Shown here in pieces: positions 30,680 to 40,665 of a stretch of DNA of 64,000 bases. The stretch is from Lithodes maja (lineage: Eukaryota; Arthropoda; Malacostraca; Decapoda; Lithodidae): contig JBAKBP010000184.1 of NCBI GenBank assembly GCA_037953745.1, positions 124,001 to 188,000 of the forward strand, in the 5' to 3' direction. Numbering within the stretch: the first letter of the stretch is position 1; every line of letters starts with the position of its first letter. Below the pieces are notes generated by a model. That model searched no databases. It had not been told where the DNA came from and was given only the letters and a program-made list of their open reading frames with translations. Made by a program: the position numbers and the translations under genes.

Positions 30680-31144
30680 TACCCATATGAGTGAAAACAT
30701 ACCCCTATGGATAACTCAGGCATTAAAATGTATGAAGATAATGGGTTGCTCTATTTGATAGCTGAAATGCAGTTGGTTGGCTGGATTAGTGCCCATGTGA
30801 TAGCCTCTAAATGATAGCCAACCACAAAATCATTAATATCTCCTCCAATCACTAACACCATCACCTATCACAACACAATTCACACCATGTTCTCTTTTTG
30901 GGTTTCCATTGAAAGACTCCCTCTCGTGCAGTGGCACAATGAACAGGCACTCCATAGAATGGAAATAATATACGCACAAATGGAAACACTCATACAGTTC
31001 TCGAGGGTAAGGGGGCAGGGACTGCTGCAAATTTAAATAAAACGCGAATAATTTCCAATTGTTTCGAATACTAGCCTAGGACCTTTCCCTACCCAGAAAT
31101 ACTGTACAAAGAAAGTCAGTTTCAGCGGTTTATAAGGTAATGTA

Positions 31145-31490
31145 CAGTTGGTCAAAGTTCCAGCTGACCCACCCTCGCTCTGGGGCTCGCAGAATTATCT
31201 GGCAATACTGGTGTAGGAAGGAGGTGTGTCTTACAAAGATTGGGATTGGTAGATCTGATTTCAGCTATATCATTGTTAGAACATACAGTATACTAAATAA
31301 GGGAAAGTAAGCCTATCTCAAATACAAATGCATACATCGCTATGTATGATCCCGAACATTCACCCAAAGTTCGTAGATTTGCTTAAATATTCAAATTATT
31401 ATATCCACTGATTGGCAACTACACCAGTATTGCCAGCTAATTCTGCGAGCCCCAGAGCGAGGGTGGGTCAGCTGGAACTATGACCAACTG
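31145..31490. mobile_element. Tc1/mariner-like MITE with 72-bp inverted repeats
   Basis: CAGTTGGTCAAAGTTCCAGC at the left and its reverse complement at the right begin 72-bp inverted repeats (31145-31216 and 31419-31490) with only about two mismatches. Both ends are flanked by TA (31143-31144, 31491-31492). A CAGT start with a TA duplication is typical of Tc1/mariner. The interior is about 200 bp of AT-rich DNA with no transposase, so it is non-autonomous. Confidence 0.88.
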
Positions 31491-31729
31491 TACATACCTA
31501 TAAATGATAATAATGATATCACACCACTGTCACCAGCACTATCATCAACATTATTGTCACCAACAACGCTTGCACCACGATTCTGTGCGATTCGATACCA
31601 ATACATTTCCCCTAATCACAAGCGAAGCGGTCGTTTCGCTTGTGCTTTGCCAATGTCAGATCTCTATCATAACTATTGCAACTTGAACTATCTTACTTCA
31701 GTGAAACATTCATGGCACAACCTTTGGAA

Positions 31730-31850
31730 AGAGTTGTGTTAGCGGGTGTACCGTCCGCTTTGTTTACATAGTCGCACGCTCGCAGTTACATTCGCGTCTA
31801 ATTTGACTGCTGTTATTTACCCTTGCTGGTAATATATATGATGATGACAA
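31730..31850 (+). mobile_element. MITE family G, copy 2 (half element)
   Basis: It matches the right arm of copy 1 in reverse complement: AGAGTTGTGTTAGCGGGTGT, CATAGTCGCACGCTCGCAGT and TGATGATGACAATA. The match stops exactly where foldback element F2 begins at 31851, and no second arm is visible beyond F2. Confidence 0.75.
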
Positions 31851-32313
31851 TACGGTTTAGACAACCCGTAAGGGAAGGAAGGAAAAACTAATATTTATTG
31901 GTGGCTCCTGAAGTCAATGACGTAAGAGCCTATGTTAATATGGCCTCGTTCCGGGCTCCTCTGAGCCCGGGTTAACCTAGGTCACGATGGTCGAGAACCA
32001 AGATCATCATAGGGGGTACCCCTTAATCATTCCTTCGGTACGTCATTGGGTCGGAGCCACTGAAAAGTAGGAAATAAAAAAGAAAAGAAATAGCACAGTT
32101 TGAACACCGCGCCTCAGCGCATTCAGATCTTCCTCTGTTCCCATGAGCGTGCCCTAATCTTCCAGTTGACCTTGAACTGACCTCTAACGTGTATACCAAG
32201 TTGAGCATGTGAATGGGAAGGGGATGGTGGGAGGGCAATCTCGTCATTGACTTCAGGAGCCACCAATAAATATTAGTTTTTCCTTCCTTCCCTTACGGGT
32301 TGTCAAAACCGTA
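31851..32313. mobile_element. Foldback element F2
   Basis: TACGGTTTAGACAACCCGTA, GGGAAGGAAGGAAAAACTAA and TATTTATTGGTGGCTCC at the left are the reverse complement of the right arm, over about 70 bp. The layout and interior match F1 (6105-6585), including the TTGAACACCGCGCC-type block and the flanking CRE-like hairpin repeated just outside the right end (32324-32351). No coding capacity. Confidence 0.8.
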
Positions 32314-32351
32314 ATTTATTGGTGGCTCCTTACGTCAATGACGTAAGAGCC

Positions 32352-32859
32352 TAGAATATCGCGACCGGTGGAGGGACCTTCATATGCTCATCAAGCTAAA
32401 CTGCGAGAATCTATTAGGAAGACCAAAACGAAAACTGTGACATGTATCTAAATATAAGAGTATAGTCGTAAGAAAAAGATGTATAAGGCGGGTACCATTA
32501 AAGAAGCCTTATCTCAGAAAGACAGAACTACTGAGGTGTGAATACTGATAATTGTATATCACAAAATTAAAATTAAAATAAAGTTACATATTTATAGTTG
32601 CAATAACGTATAGATACTGTTATGTAACAGATCTAGTGCAGTAATGACACTCTTGCTATCCATTCTGGATTGTGTGTCCTGCCAACTTGTCATGGACTTA
32701 ACACGCCCCCCCCCCCCCCCCCTTTTTTTTTCATTTAAGGAAAGGTAGGACACACCTTCTATTACTTTACACACTGGTAATAAAGCATTGAATAAATATA
32801 TCCATCTACTTATTGTCCTCAGGGGGCATGATCCTGCCCTAAAGCTGCGTTTGGTAATT
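32352..32859. other. Unassigned stretch with C/T homopolymer
   Basis: No gene seen. A C run of about 19 followed by nine T lies at 32704-32731. Confidence 0.5.
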
Positions 32860-33998
32860 TGGGTCTTCTCCAGATGTATCAACAAGTATATGGCTAGGGG
32901 CGCATTGCTAGCGGACCAACAGGCCCGTCTGAGTTATAACTTCCCCTGAAAAACCATTGAGGAGAACTAATGGTAGTGGCCCATAATTATGTGCCTATCA
33001 TGGGATTTTGCAATCACCTGAGGCTCAGCTTCCTTAATTATCTTTGCAAAAAAGGATGCTAACACTTTCTTTCCTAACCTTATTGGACCATCTGGGGAAA
33101 GCACAATTGTGTCTTATTCCTAGGAATAATAGACTTAGAGTAGGTATATAGTGCATTAGCAGGGAATAGAGTATGGCGTATCGTTGCTCTTGTCAAGGCA
33201 GGATTAGAGAAAGGTGTAGGGATATGTCCCTGGTGTTCCTTTTTGTGATGACTCTGGCGTAGTAACAATATGTACAGAGTCCTTGTTAGGAGCAAAACTT
33301 AGATAGTTAGTAGACCTTGTCATGGCTGTCAGTTCTGAGACCCATTGGCCAATAGCCTGGGTCATTCGAAAATACACACTTATTAAGTTTCTTGTCATAA
33401 TATTATGTGGTCTCACAGGAGAAGACCTAGACTGCGACAAAGTTAGGCTTTCGAGATTGACCATTGAGGGAGCAAATGACGATTTGGGGCTCTGAGCTTA
33501 ACACAAGCCTGCATAAACAACCCCGTTGGTCTTTCTGGGGCAGAGATAAACCAGTAAGCGTCAAGAAGGGTTTCTTTATGACGATACGTGGTTTATAGGT
33601 GTGTTAACTGTTGGCTTTTTTAACGTCAATTAAGAAATTTAGGTGCTTCAGCAACCAAGCAACCGATGGAGACTGCTGGTTTGACCCTACACTCCAAGCT
33701 GTAAATTGTTTAAGTGTGAACTATACTGTCTTAGAGTTGAAGCTGAGCATCGACTAGTGAGCGTATCTGTGACTTCCTTGTCGCAGGACGGTAGCCACTT
33801 GGATTTGAGAATGTCCATATCGTAAAATTGAGCGAGGTCTGCAGGTTTCCAATTTCTTTCACGTGGAAATAGGACAGGGGAGTTGCAGAGGTTGTTGAAC
33901 CAATGAGTAAGTTTAGTGTGCCACACCTGCATAGGCCACGTAGGGGTAACCAGGCCCATTTGGCCCTGGGAAGACCTGAGGTGATGACTGATTCTCAC
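32860..33998 (-). pseudogene. DIRS-3 tyrosine recombinase remnant
   Basis: 33998-33687 has TPTWPMQVWHTKLTHW (DIRS-2: APLWPAQAWYSQLKRW) and DTLTSRCSASTLRQYSSHLN, aligning with the start of the recombinase. 33464-33204 has QAIGQWVSELTAMTRSTNYL, where the box-I GDRVSEL reads GQWVSEL, so the catalytic arginine is replaced. ATIRHTLFPANALYTY follows. At the end, SHDRH and ACWSASNAPLAIYL align with the HxxR and tyrosine regions. Several stops make it dead. Confidence 0.7.
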
Positions 33999-34789
33999 AT
34001 CATAAATCTATTTCACCTGTTCCAATTCACTGTGAGGGCATCTGGGCCCCTTTCCCGTGTTATGTCATTCCGAGATATGTAAGATTGGAGCTTTGTTGAT
34101 TTTACGGGATGCAACCAGATCGGTTTGATGTGAAAAAATGGCAGTATTAAGTGGTTGGTTGCCTTTTTGTTTGAACGCCCATTCGCTGAGGTAATCTTTC
34201 TCTTGGACCGAGTATCCGTCCACAGGTTGGGGAACCCTGGTAGATATGTTGCATGGATTAACCCACCGGCCCCGGCTATATATTATATATATATTCCTCG
34301 AAATCCGGGTGTTTTGGCCGAAAAACGTCTAGGCTAGGCTACCGTATATTCGTTAATCAGACTGCTTCCCGCATTCCCGCGCATCCCCAAGCGTAGCTGT
34401 GTTATTTACCTGTAAAATGGCCTTAAGTAGAGCTCTCTAAGTCAACTGGGTGAGCTGTGATGATGATTTCATTGGAGATAACTTTATGGCCAAACCAGCC
34501 ACTTTACACCACTTTTCGATACTGAACAACAACATACAGGCACACACGAACAAGCGACGCTCTCCTTCTTGTGGCCGGAGATGCGGAGCGTCGGTCCAGC
34601 CGGCTGTTGTTTACATGCGTCGGACCGACGCCTCGCACACGAAGCTCACAGGCTTTCAAGCAATGGTACAATGTAGTACCACCCGGGTTCCTGGGGCCAA
34701 AAAAAAATGGTACACGTGTGTACCAACCGGGTTTGAAGGGTTAATGGGGAATGTTTTGGGCTAGAACGCATATCTTTTCCCGAGAGATC

Positions 34790-35035
34790 CTAGAGAAACC
34801 TGGCCCGGGTGGGGACCTGTTTCTTCAAGCAAATTTCCGTGGTCATGTTGACCGTCTGGCATGGCATTGACCTGGAGGTCAATGATATTGCATGAACTTT
34901 GGGAAAATTAGAGGGACTGTTAACTCTTGGGTATTGATGTGGTACTGACTTAAGGTTGTCCATTTTCCGTGATACTGATGACCTTCCGAACGACTGATAG
35001 TGCCATCCTATCAGACTCGAAGCGTCTGTGTCCAA
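34790..35035 (-). pseudogene. DIRS-3 RNase H remnant
   Basis: The open frame starts MDTDASSLIGWHYQS, aligning with DTDASSEVGWGYQS of DIRS-2 RNase H, with the acidic residue kept. The rest is degraded. 34020-34790 contains no further clear homology; the poly-A-like stretch near 34701 and the AT-rich block at 34265-34292 may be later insertions. Confidence 0.7.
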
Positions 35036-35199
35036 CCCTACAGTGGGAGGTGGATCTGATCACTGTGTCACTGATTCCCTTTACCTGAGATTTTTTCCGT
35101 AACGACAGGGGGTGTAGAAATCTCTTTGGGATGAATAGAGGGGAATTGTGAGGTGTTAGGGGAACGGCTTTGTTGCCTGGCCAGATTAGTTCCTTCAAC

Positions 35200-35720
35200 C
35201 TGAGGAAGCCTAGGGCTCTTGTAATTTTGAACCCAATTCAAGGGCCTATCGGAGATTGTCAAAGTTCCTGTTTACAGTCTTGGTATGTAATACTGTGAGT
35301 AGTTTTATTTGAAGACGTCTGGCATTGGATGGACTTTGCTTTATAGTCTGAAATTGTGTATCCCAGATTAATCCTACTCCTTCTGCTGATTGTGCAGGAG
35401 TGAGATTTTGATTTCTCTAAATTTATTCTGAAACCCAAACTTGTCACATGTTACATGACTATCAAGGTTTGTTCTTGGCAATGGAGTGGAGAAGATCACA
35501 GCATCCTACAATCTTGAAGGTAAAACAGTATTTTTTACGCTGTCTTTGAGTAGAGGGAGGAGAGTTTGTTTCACTAACTTGGTGAAAAACTGGGAGCTAT
35601 GTCCAAGCTGGAAGGAATTCTGGTGAACATCATCGCTCTGATTCTGAATGGGGTAGCTAGGAACTTTTTTGGTAACTCTTGTTACTGGGATGTGCCAGAG
35701 GAGTCTTCTATATCTGGAGT
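35200..35720 (-). pseudogene. DIRS-3 reverse transcriptase remnant
   Basis: From high to low coordinates: WHIPVTRVTKK (DIRS-2: WHVPIHPRFQRF), SSQFFTKLVKQTLLPLLKDS (DIRS-2: PRIFSKLVKQALDPLLRG), the catalytic box YLQD in place of YLDD (35522-35511), and TSLGFRINLEKSKS (DIRS-2: TQLGFNINIPKSRL). The second catalytic-box position is therefore altered and there are internal stops. Confidence 0.8.
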
Positions 35721-35985
35721 AATTATCCAGACCTTTGATTGTAGAATTAGTTTTACTTGGGAACTAGTTAATATCCTGAACTTTCTATTGAGCATTGATT
35801 TGTTGAGGAGTAAACATGTCTATCGTAGGATTTTAGTCGTAGACTGTCCCTTTTTGGGGAGAGAAACATGTGTGATGGAAAAACTGGAATGCCTTCTGGC
35901 ACCTAAGTCACAACATTGTCTGTCAACATTTGGCTCATTAATGTTTCTAACTCTAGAGATAGTTGTCCATTGTTCGACTGAGCTC

Positions 35986-36001
35986 TGAGGAGGGGTTAGC
36001 T
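35986..36001 (+). repeat. Target-site duplication, left copy, of LINE A5
   Basis: TGAGGAGGGGTTAGCT here and again exactly at 36374-36389 brackets LINE A5. Confidence 0.9.
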
Positions 36002-36373
36002 ATCTATCTATTGCCTGACGCCGTGATCCCCGAAGGGGTGGCCACGAACGAACTGCCCCCATGCACCTCTGTCCCCAGTCAGTCGACGCCCCTCCCCCCA
36101 ACCAGCACCGCCTTCATTCATGTAGTTCCTCACTCCATCCTTCCACCTCATATTCGGTCTACCTCTCCCCCTCTGTCCCTCCACCTCGCTCTCGTACACC
36201 CTCTTAGTCATTCTCTCGCTTTCCATACGTTCCATATGGCCGAACCATCTCAAGTTGTTCCTTTTCACACTTTCCAGCACATCTACCTCCACACCACACC
36301 TCCTTCTTACTTCCTCATTAGTCTGTCTATCCCTCCATGTAATTCCGCACGCACTCCTTAAGTAATTCATTCA
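36002..36373 (-). mobile_element. RTE-like LINE copy A5, short 3' fragment
   Basis: A 372-bp minus-strand fragment with an intact C-terminal frame of 120 codons (36370-36008): NYLRSACGITWRDRQTNEEV, NLRWFGHMERMESERMTKRV and RGRGRPNMRWKDGV. It ends in GDHGVRQ and a stop at the TATC-type tail. The 16-bp duplication on both sides proves a separate 5'-truncated insertion. It is the best-preserved tail of the A family here. Confidence 0.92.
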
Positions 36374-36389
36374 TGAGGAGGGGTTAGCT
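36374..36389 (+). repeat. Target-site duplication, right copy, of LINE A5
   Basis: Exact repeat of 35986-36001. Confidence 0.9.
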
Positions 36390-38490
36390 TGTTTGTTAAA
36401 AACTGCCCAAACATATCTATCTGAGGGCTTAGCAACAGAGCAAGAACCTCATTACAGGTTGTTTGGGGAATCACACTACATGTGATCGAGGTGAAAAGAG
36501 AGCTAGAGTGGCAATATCTTTGGGTATATTCTTGGACAATTGGATGAGTGGATACTGTCTAGCTCTAGTTGCATCAAAATTTGTAACACCGGCGGATCCC
36601 TCGATCGACTGTGGTGATTTACCTACACCACTACAAAAGCAAACAGAAGCAAATTTGACATTCCCAGTGGTCATCCGAGAATTACCACGTGAAGCTCTTC
36701 TGATAAAATGAAGTTTAGACCTGGAGTTTTGTTCAGGGATAGAATCTGCTACTTGCCTCATGGCTTGTGCAGGATGTTGTTGCGTGATAAAATTTTGACA
36801 GTAACCATGGGTTCTTTGACGCCGTCTAACGTCTTTGTCAATCAGTGCAGGGTAGGTGTATTTATCATGGGGTCAACTAGTTGGGCACAACCTATTTTTG
36901 GGGATCTGAGATATTTCCCGAACTTCTGGGGAATAGAGTAGGAGTTTTATGTATGCCTAGTGGTAAATTGGTGATCCTCCAATGGGAGTTTGTGGGAGGG
37001 GGGGGGGGGGGGGATCCCCCCAAGTCAGGGCCAATTACTCTGCCTCAGTCACCCAATTAGCCCATGGGCCATCTCTTAGGAGTGTATAGCTCCAACATAG
37101 GAATTTTGTTCTCTGACCTTTCTGTGGAGCAACCTACGGATTTTGAGAGATTAGAGAGATTTAATGGTAATATGTCCATCAGCCTTATTCACGTCAGACC
37201 ATGGTTTGCAGCGCTTCGCTGAAGGCACCGTGGGTGTCTGTGTGTAAGTAAAGTACTTAGCATCCAATAGAATTGGGAAGTGTTTTTTATGAATACGTCC
37301 AGCAATTGGCCTTGTGCCTCTTTGCACGTAGATTCCTCAGCTCGTCCATTTTAATAATCCACTACTTTGGTATTGGTACCAAATCTGGTTGACCTGTGTC
37401 AGCAGTAGTAGGTGTTACTCTGGTAGTTGTTTTCAGCATCGGGATTTACCCATTAGTAGAGGGAGTGGTTGTTATTTTATGAGCAGGTTGTTTAGGCTGG
37501 ACAGGTACCTGAGCCAGTGGAACTGTGTTTGGTATGGCATGTTGTAACCTGGACGGAGCAAGAGAACTACTTGGAGATCTCGGATAGCCTTATCTAAAGG
37601 CGTAAAAATTTCTGTTCAATTTGCTTGTCACACTCCTGCATAGATTAGAGAAAAATACCTGAAATTCACCCAACCAGCCCCCTGGATTTATGTATTTCAG
37701 CTTCAATATTCGCCTGAATCAGTTTTAGGGTGAATCAATGTGGGTGGGGCAAACAACGGAGTTGATTCAATATGTTGTTCAATAGTATCACCTAGCTGTA
37801 CTAGGGAAAAGAGGAGGGGGGGATGACATGCTCCGCACTTGGATCAGTCAAGGAGGTAGAGTAGACAGGTAATTCTATGTTTTGTTTTCGATGAAAACAG
37901 GATTAGCAGGGTGACTGACTATGTTAGACAAATGTCAAGAGTCTGGGGATATGTGTGTAGAGTGCAGGACCTGAAATTCTGATTGTGAGTTGGGGAAGTT
38001 TGTGATTTGTTAACTTCCAAGGAGCCCAATGGAAATATGCCTAACAGCCTTATTGGGCTATCCTTAGTTGGAATTATGCCAGGCTGGTAGGCCTACATGT
38101 CATATTTGTGGTACCAACTCTGTAAAAATGCTAATTGAGTAAATATTATTATCATTATTATTATTCTGTTTTTTTTTTTTTTTTTTTTTTTTTACTGGAA
38201 GGCTCTGAGCTGACCTACCTATGTGTTTTCCTGCTAGATCCGGACATTTTCTTGTCAGGAGGTGGGGACTAGCTAGGAGTTCTAGAAGAGATAATTCTAA
38301 CAAACTTACATACTTTAGCATTCCTGGTACTTGGCGATTTTGTAAAAGGTACCTGAAATGTAAGGTTTTACTGAACTCCATATAGATAATATGACCGAGG
38401 GTATAAATGTGTTTTGGGTCATGGTTATGAGCAAAAATATATGATTAGTGAAAGTAACTTAGCCGGTGAACCGGAAAAGTCTAGTTATTT
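36390..38490. other. Unassigned region, possibly upstream part of DIRS-3
   Basis: No gene recognised. Short minus frames (36761-36471) may be gag relics, given their position upstream of the DIRS-3 RT, but I cannot support the homology. A G run lies at 36998-37012 and a T run of about 30 at 38167-38193. Confidence 0.4.
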
Positions 38491-38794
38491 GTAAAATGAA
38501 CTCACCTTAACATATAAGGTGTAAGGCTCCTCCAGTGGTTGTCACTTAAATTGGTCGGAGGAGATCGTTCTAATTGTTGAAGGGATTCTTCTGGTAGTGC
38601 CGTAGCTCGTTTGAGCCTGGAAATCATAACAAGGAGTCAGTGTTGTATGGTGGAATTAATACCGGAATTATTAGGTCTACTTAGATTTTGGCAAAATAGG
38701 ATCTGGTCATGTCTCGTTTATTTTAATTAAACTACAGCTGCCTTTTATGTAAGAAGTAGCCTAGTGAATTGTTACTCGGTATCACTGGTTATAA

Positions 38795-38839
<45 letters not shown>

Positions 38840-39260
38840 GCCTTTTAAAAAGGGAAAGAGAACTTGTACTTGTTCCCTGGAAATTAATTAAAATATGTAA
38901 TTAGTGAGAATACACTTCGTAGGTGACTTGGAAATGTATAGAGTTTTGCCCAGTGAACTCACCTTAGAGATATAGGTTTTTTAGCCGAGTGAAGGGAGCA
39001 ACAGGTGAGATGGTCATGTCTACCATGGCCTTGAAATCTGGAATACTGTTCAGCTCCTGCTGTGATCATCCCTTGGCCGGGAGGGAACGTTCTAATTGTT
39101 GCCCAGATTCTTCTCTGGAAAAACGCCGTGCAATACCTGAGCCTGTGAATCATACCAAGGAGTCAATGTTGCATAGTGAGATGGAAATAGTACTTATTTG
39201 ACAAAATTAGGCACTAGCCTTGTATTGTTTACTTTTAAGTAAACTAATTAGATAGAAGTA
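38491..39260. repeat. Two diverged direct repeats, about 460 bp apart
   Basis: The order GTGAACTCACCTTA, an ATATAGG-like stretch, GTTCTAATTGTTG, GAGCCTG, and AAGGAGTCARTGTTG occurs at about 38493-38670 and again at about 38954-39180. The AGGAGTCAATGTTGCAT block is also in family R (3540 and 13940), so this is probably a relative of R. Between the repeats lies a T run of about 38 (38799-38836). Confidence 0.6.
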
Positions 39261-39349
39261 CTTGTTTAAGTTCTCGCATCTATCATAAGTCCGATAGTTA
39301 TGTTGATTACTGGCACCTGGGCCTGTCTCTAATATGGTATGACATCCTT

Positions 39350-39620
39350 ATTATAGTATGACTAAGCCGAGAGTACCCGGCAATAATTTCCATTTGATTC
39401 CCTTATTGGAAACCTGGTTTGTTTTTCTTAAGTATGACAAAGTTTAGGGTACCCGGTAACATATGTCTTTATTAAGGGTTTGGGTCCGCTTAGGGTACCC
39501 GGTGAAATTAATGTTGTTTAGGCTAGGCCTAGAGTACCCGGGGTTTTCAAAAGAATTTTGTTGTAATATATGCTGTTGTCTTGACAGTCGTCAGAGTACT
39601 CGGTAAACTGGCTTACTGGA
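39350..39620 (+). repeat. Spaced GTACCCGG motif array
   Basis: AGAGTACCCGG or a close variant occurs five times (near 39371, 39448, 39496, 39530 and 39594) with irregular spacing. It resembles the CCCGG-rich units of family R (3730-4130). Confidence 0.5.
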
Positions 39621-39644
39621 GCCCGGCCGTTTTTATGGCATCAC

Positions 39645-39800
39645 AGTAAACCCCCGCTCTTTCGGAATTCTCAGACTTTCGGACTAGGATTTCAATTCGG
39701 ACTCATGGTTCAGCCTTTCGGATTTGTCTGAAAGGCTGAGAAACTACCTCTGTCCTTTTTCGGACTACTTGATTTTCCGAGTGACCGAAATCGTCGAAAT
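39645..39800 (+). mobile_element. Possible pogo/Tigger-like terminal fragment
   Basis: ACAGTAAACCCCCGCTCTTT followed by CGGAATTCTCAGACTTTCGG resembles the start of pogo-type DNA transposons. No matching right end was found. Confidence 0.3.
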
Positions 39801-39944
39801 ACGATCATTTAATCATAAATACTGTACTATATATCTCTTATATACTTACCTTAATTCTTTATAATATTTCATAATAAACTTATGTAACACGAATTATAAG
39901 TTCAAATGAAAAATCAGTGTACCGGCGGTACCATTACCGAAACA

Positions 39945-40021
39945 CGTGTGTGTGTGTGTTATTGGTGTTTGGCTATGTCGAGTGAGTGTGTGTGTGTGTG
40001 TGTTCTTGTGTGTGTGTGTTC

Positions 40022-40057
<36 letters not shown>
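39945..40057 (+). repeat. (GT)n microsatellite cluster
   Basis: Three GT runs separated by short interruptions (TTATTGGTGTTTGGCTATGT, GTTCTT). A similar interruption occurs at 45131-45150. Confidence 0.9.
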
Positions 40058-40060
<3 letters not shown>

Positions 40061-40467
40061 CACCTAATTGTAGTATACAGGATTTGAGCCTAAGCTCGTG
40101 TTGTCCTGTCTCTCTCTCTACATTTATCCAATTTTGCTTTAAAAGTTTGGATATTTCTTGCTCCCACCACCTCCCCATCCAACTTATTCCAACACTCAAT
40201 GCTTCTATACGGGAAGCTGAACTTTCTTACATCAGACTTACATATAACTTTCCTCAACTTACAATCATGACCCCTGGTTCTTCCCTCGTCCCTCACCACA
40301 AAATCTCCCTTGTCGATCTTCTCAAAACCTTTCACACACTTAAACATCATGATCATGTCACCTCTCTCTCTCCTCTCCCTCAGCGTTGGCAGCTTTAGCC
40401 TCTCCAATCTCTCCTCATAAGGCAGGTCTCTAAGGCTAGCTATCATCTTAGTGGCAACTCTCTGAAC

Positions 40468-40473
<6 letters not shown>
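40058..40473 (-). pseudogene. CR1/L2-like LINE C-terminal fragment
   Basis: The minus strand encodes RVQRVATKMI and SLRDLPYEERLERLKLPTLR, then FVVRDEGRTRGHDCKLRK and FSFPYRSIECWNKL, about 130 codons of the post-RT region, close to the full-length LINE next to it. The 5' truncation point lies at the (GT)n run 40474-40512, which is also the 3' tail of the full-length LINE, so two LINEs of one family lie head to tail around a shared microsatellite. Confidence 0.9.

Positions 40474-40512
<39 letters not shown>
40474..40512 (+). repeat. (GT)n microsatellite between two LINE copies
   Basis: About 19 GT units. On the LINE strand this is an (AC)n 3' tail after ATAGGTAAATAC. Confidence 0.95.
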
Positions 40513-40514
<2 letters not shown>

Positions 40515-40665
40515 TTACCTATTTGTATTTACCTATTTGTAGTTTACAGGAATTGAGCAGCGCTCGTGTTGTCCTGTCTTAGTTACTTTATAATCAATCC
40601 ATTTTACTTAGACAAGTATCGTAATGGATATTCCCAGTTCCCAGTATTTTGGACTAACATATAAC

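Larger units (their letters stand above)
32860..35985 (-). mobile_element. DIRS-3: old, divergent DIRS-like element
   Basis: Minus-strand fragments align in order with DIRS-2: RT (35720-35260), RNase H (35035-34790), and the RT/recombinase junction and recombinase (33998-32860). Frames are broken throughout. Base composition is much more AT-rich than DIRS-1 and DIRS-2, so this is a different lineage. LINE A5 sits just upstream at 36002-36373. Any gag may lie further upstream (36400-38000), but I could not recognise it. No terminal repeats were recognised. Confidence 0.8.

Noticed and set aside
39946..40398. 150-codon plus-strand frame starting in the GT run
   Set aside because: Begins as a Val/Cys repeat of the microsatellite and continues as antisense of the LINE fragment.
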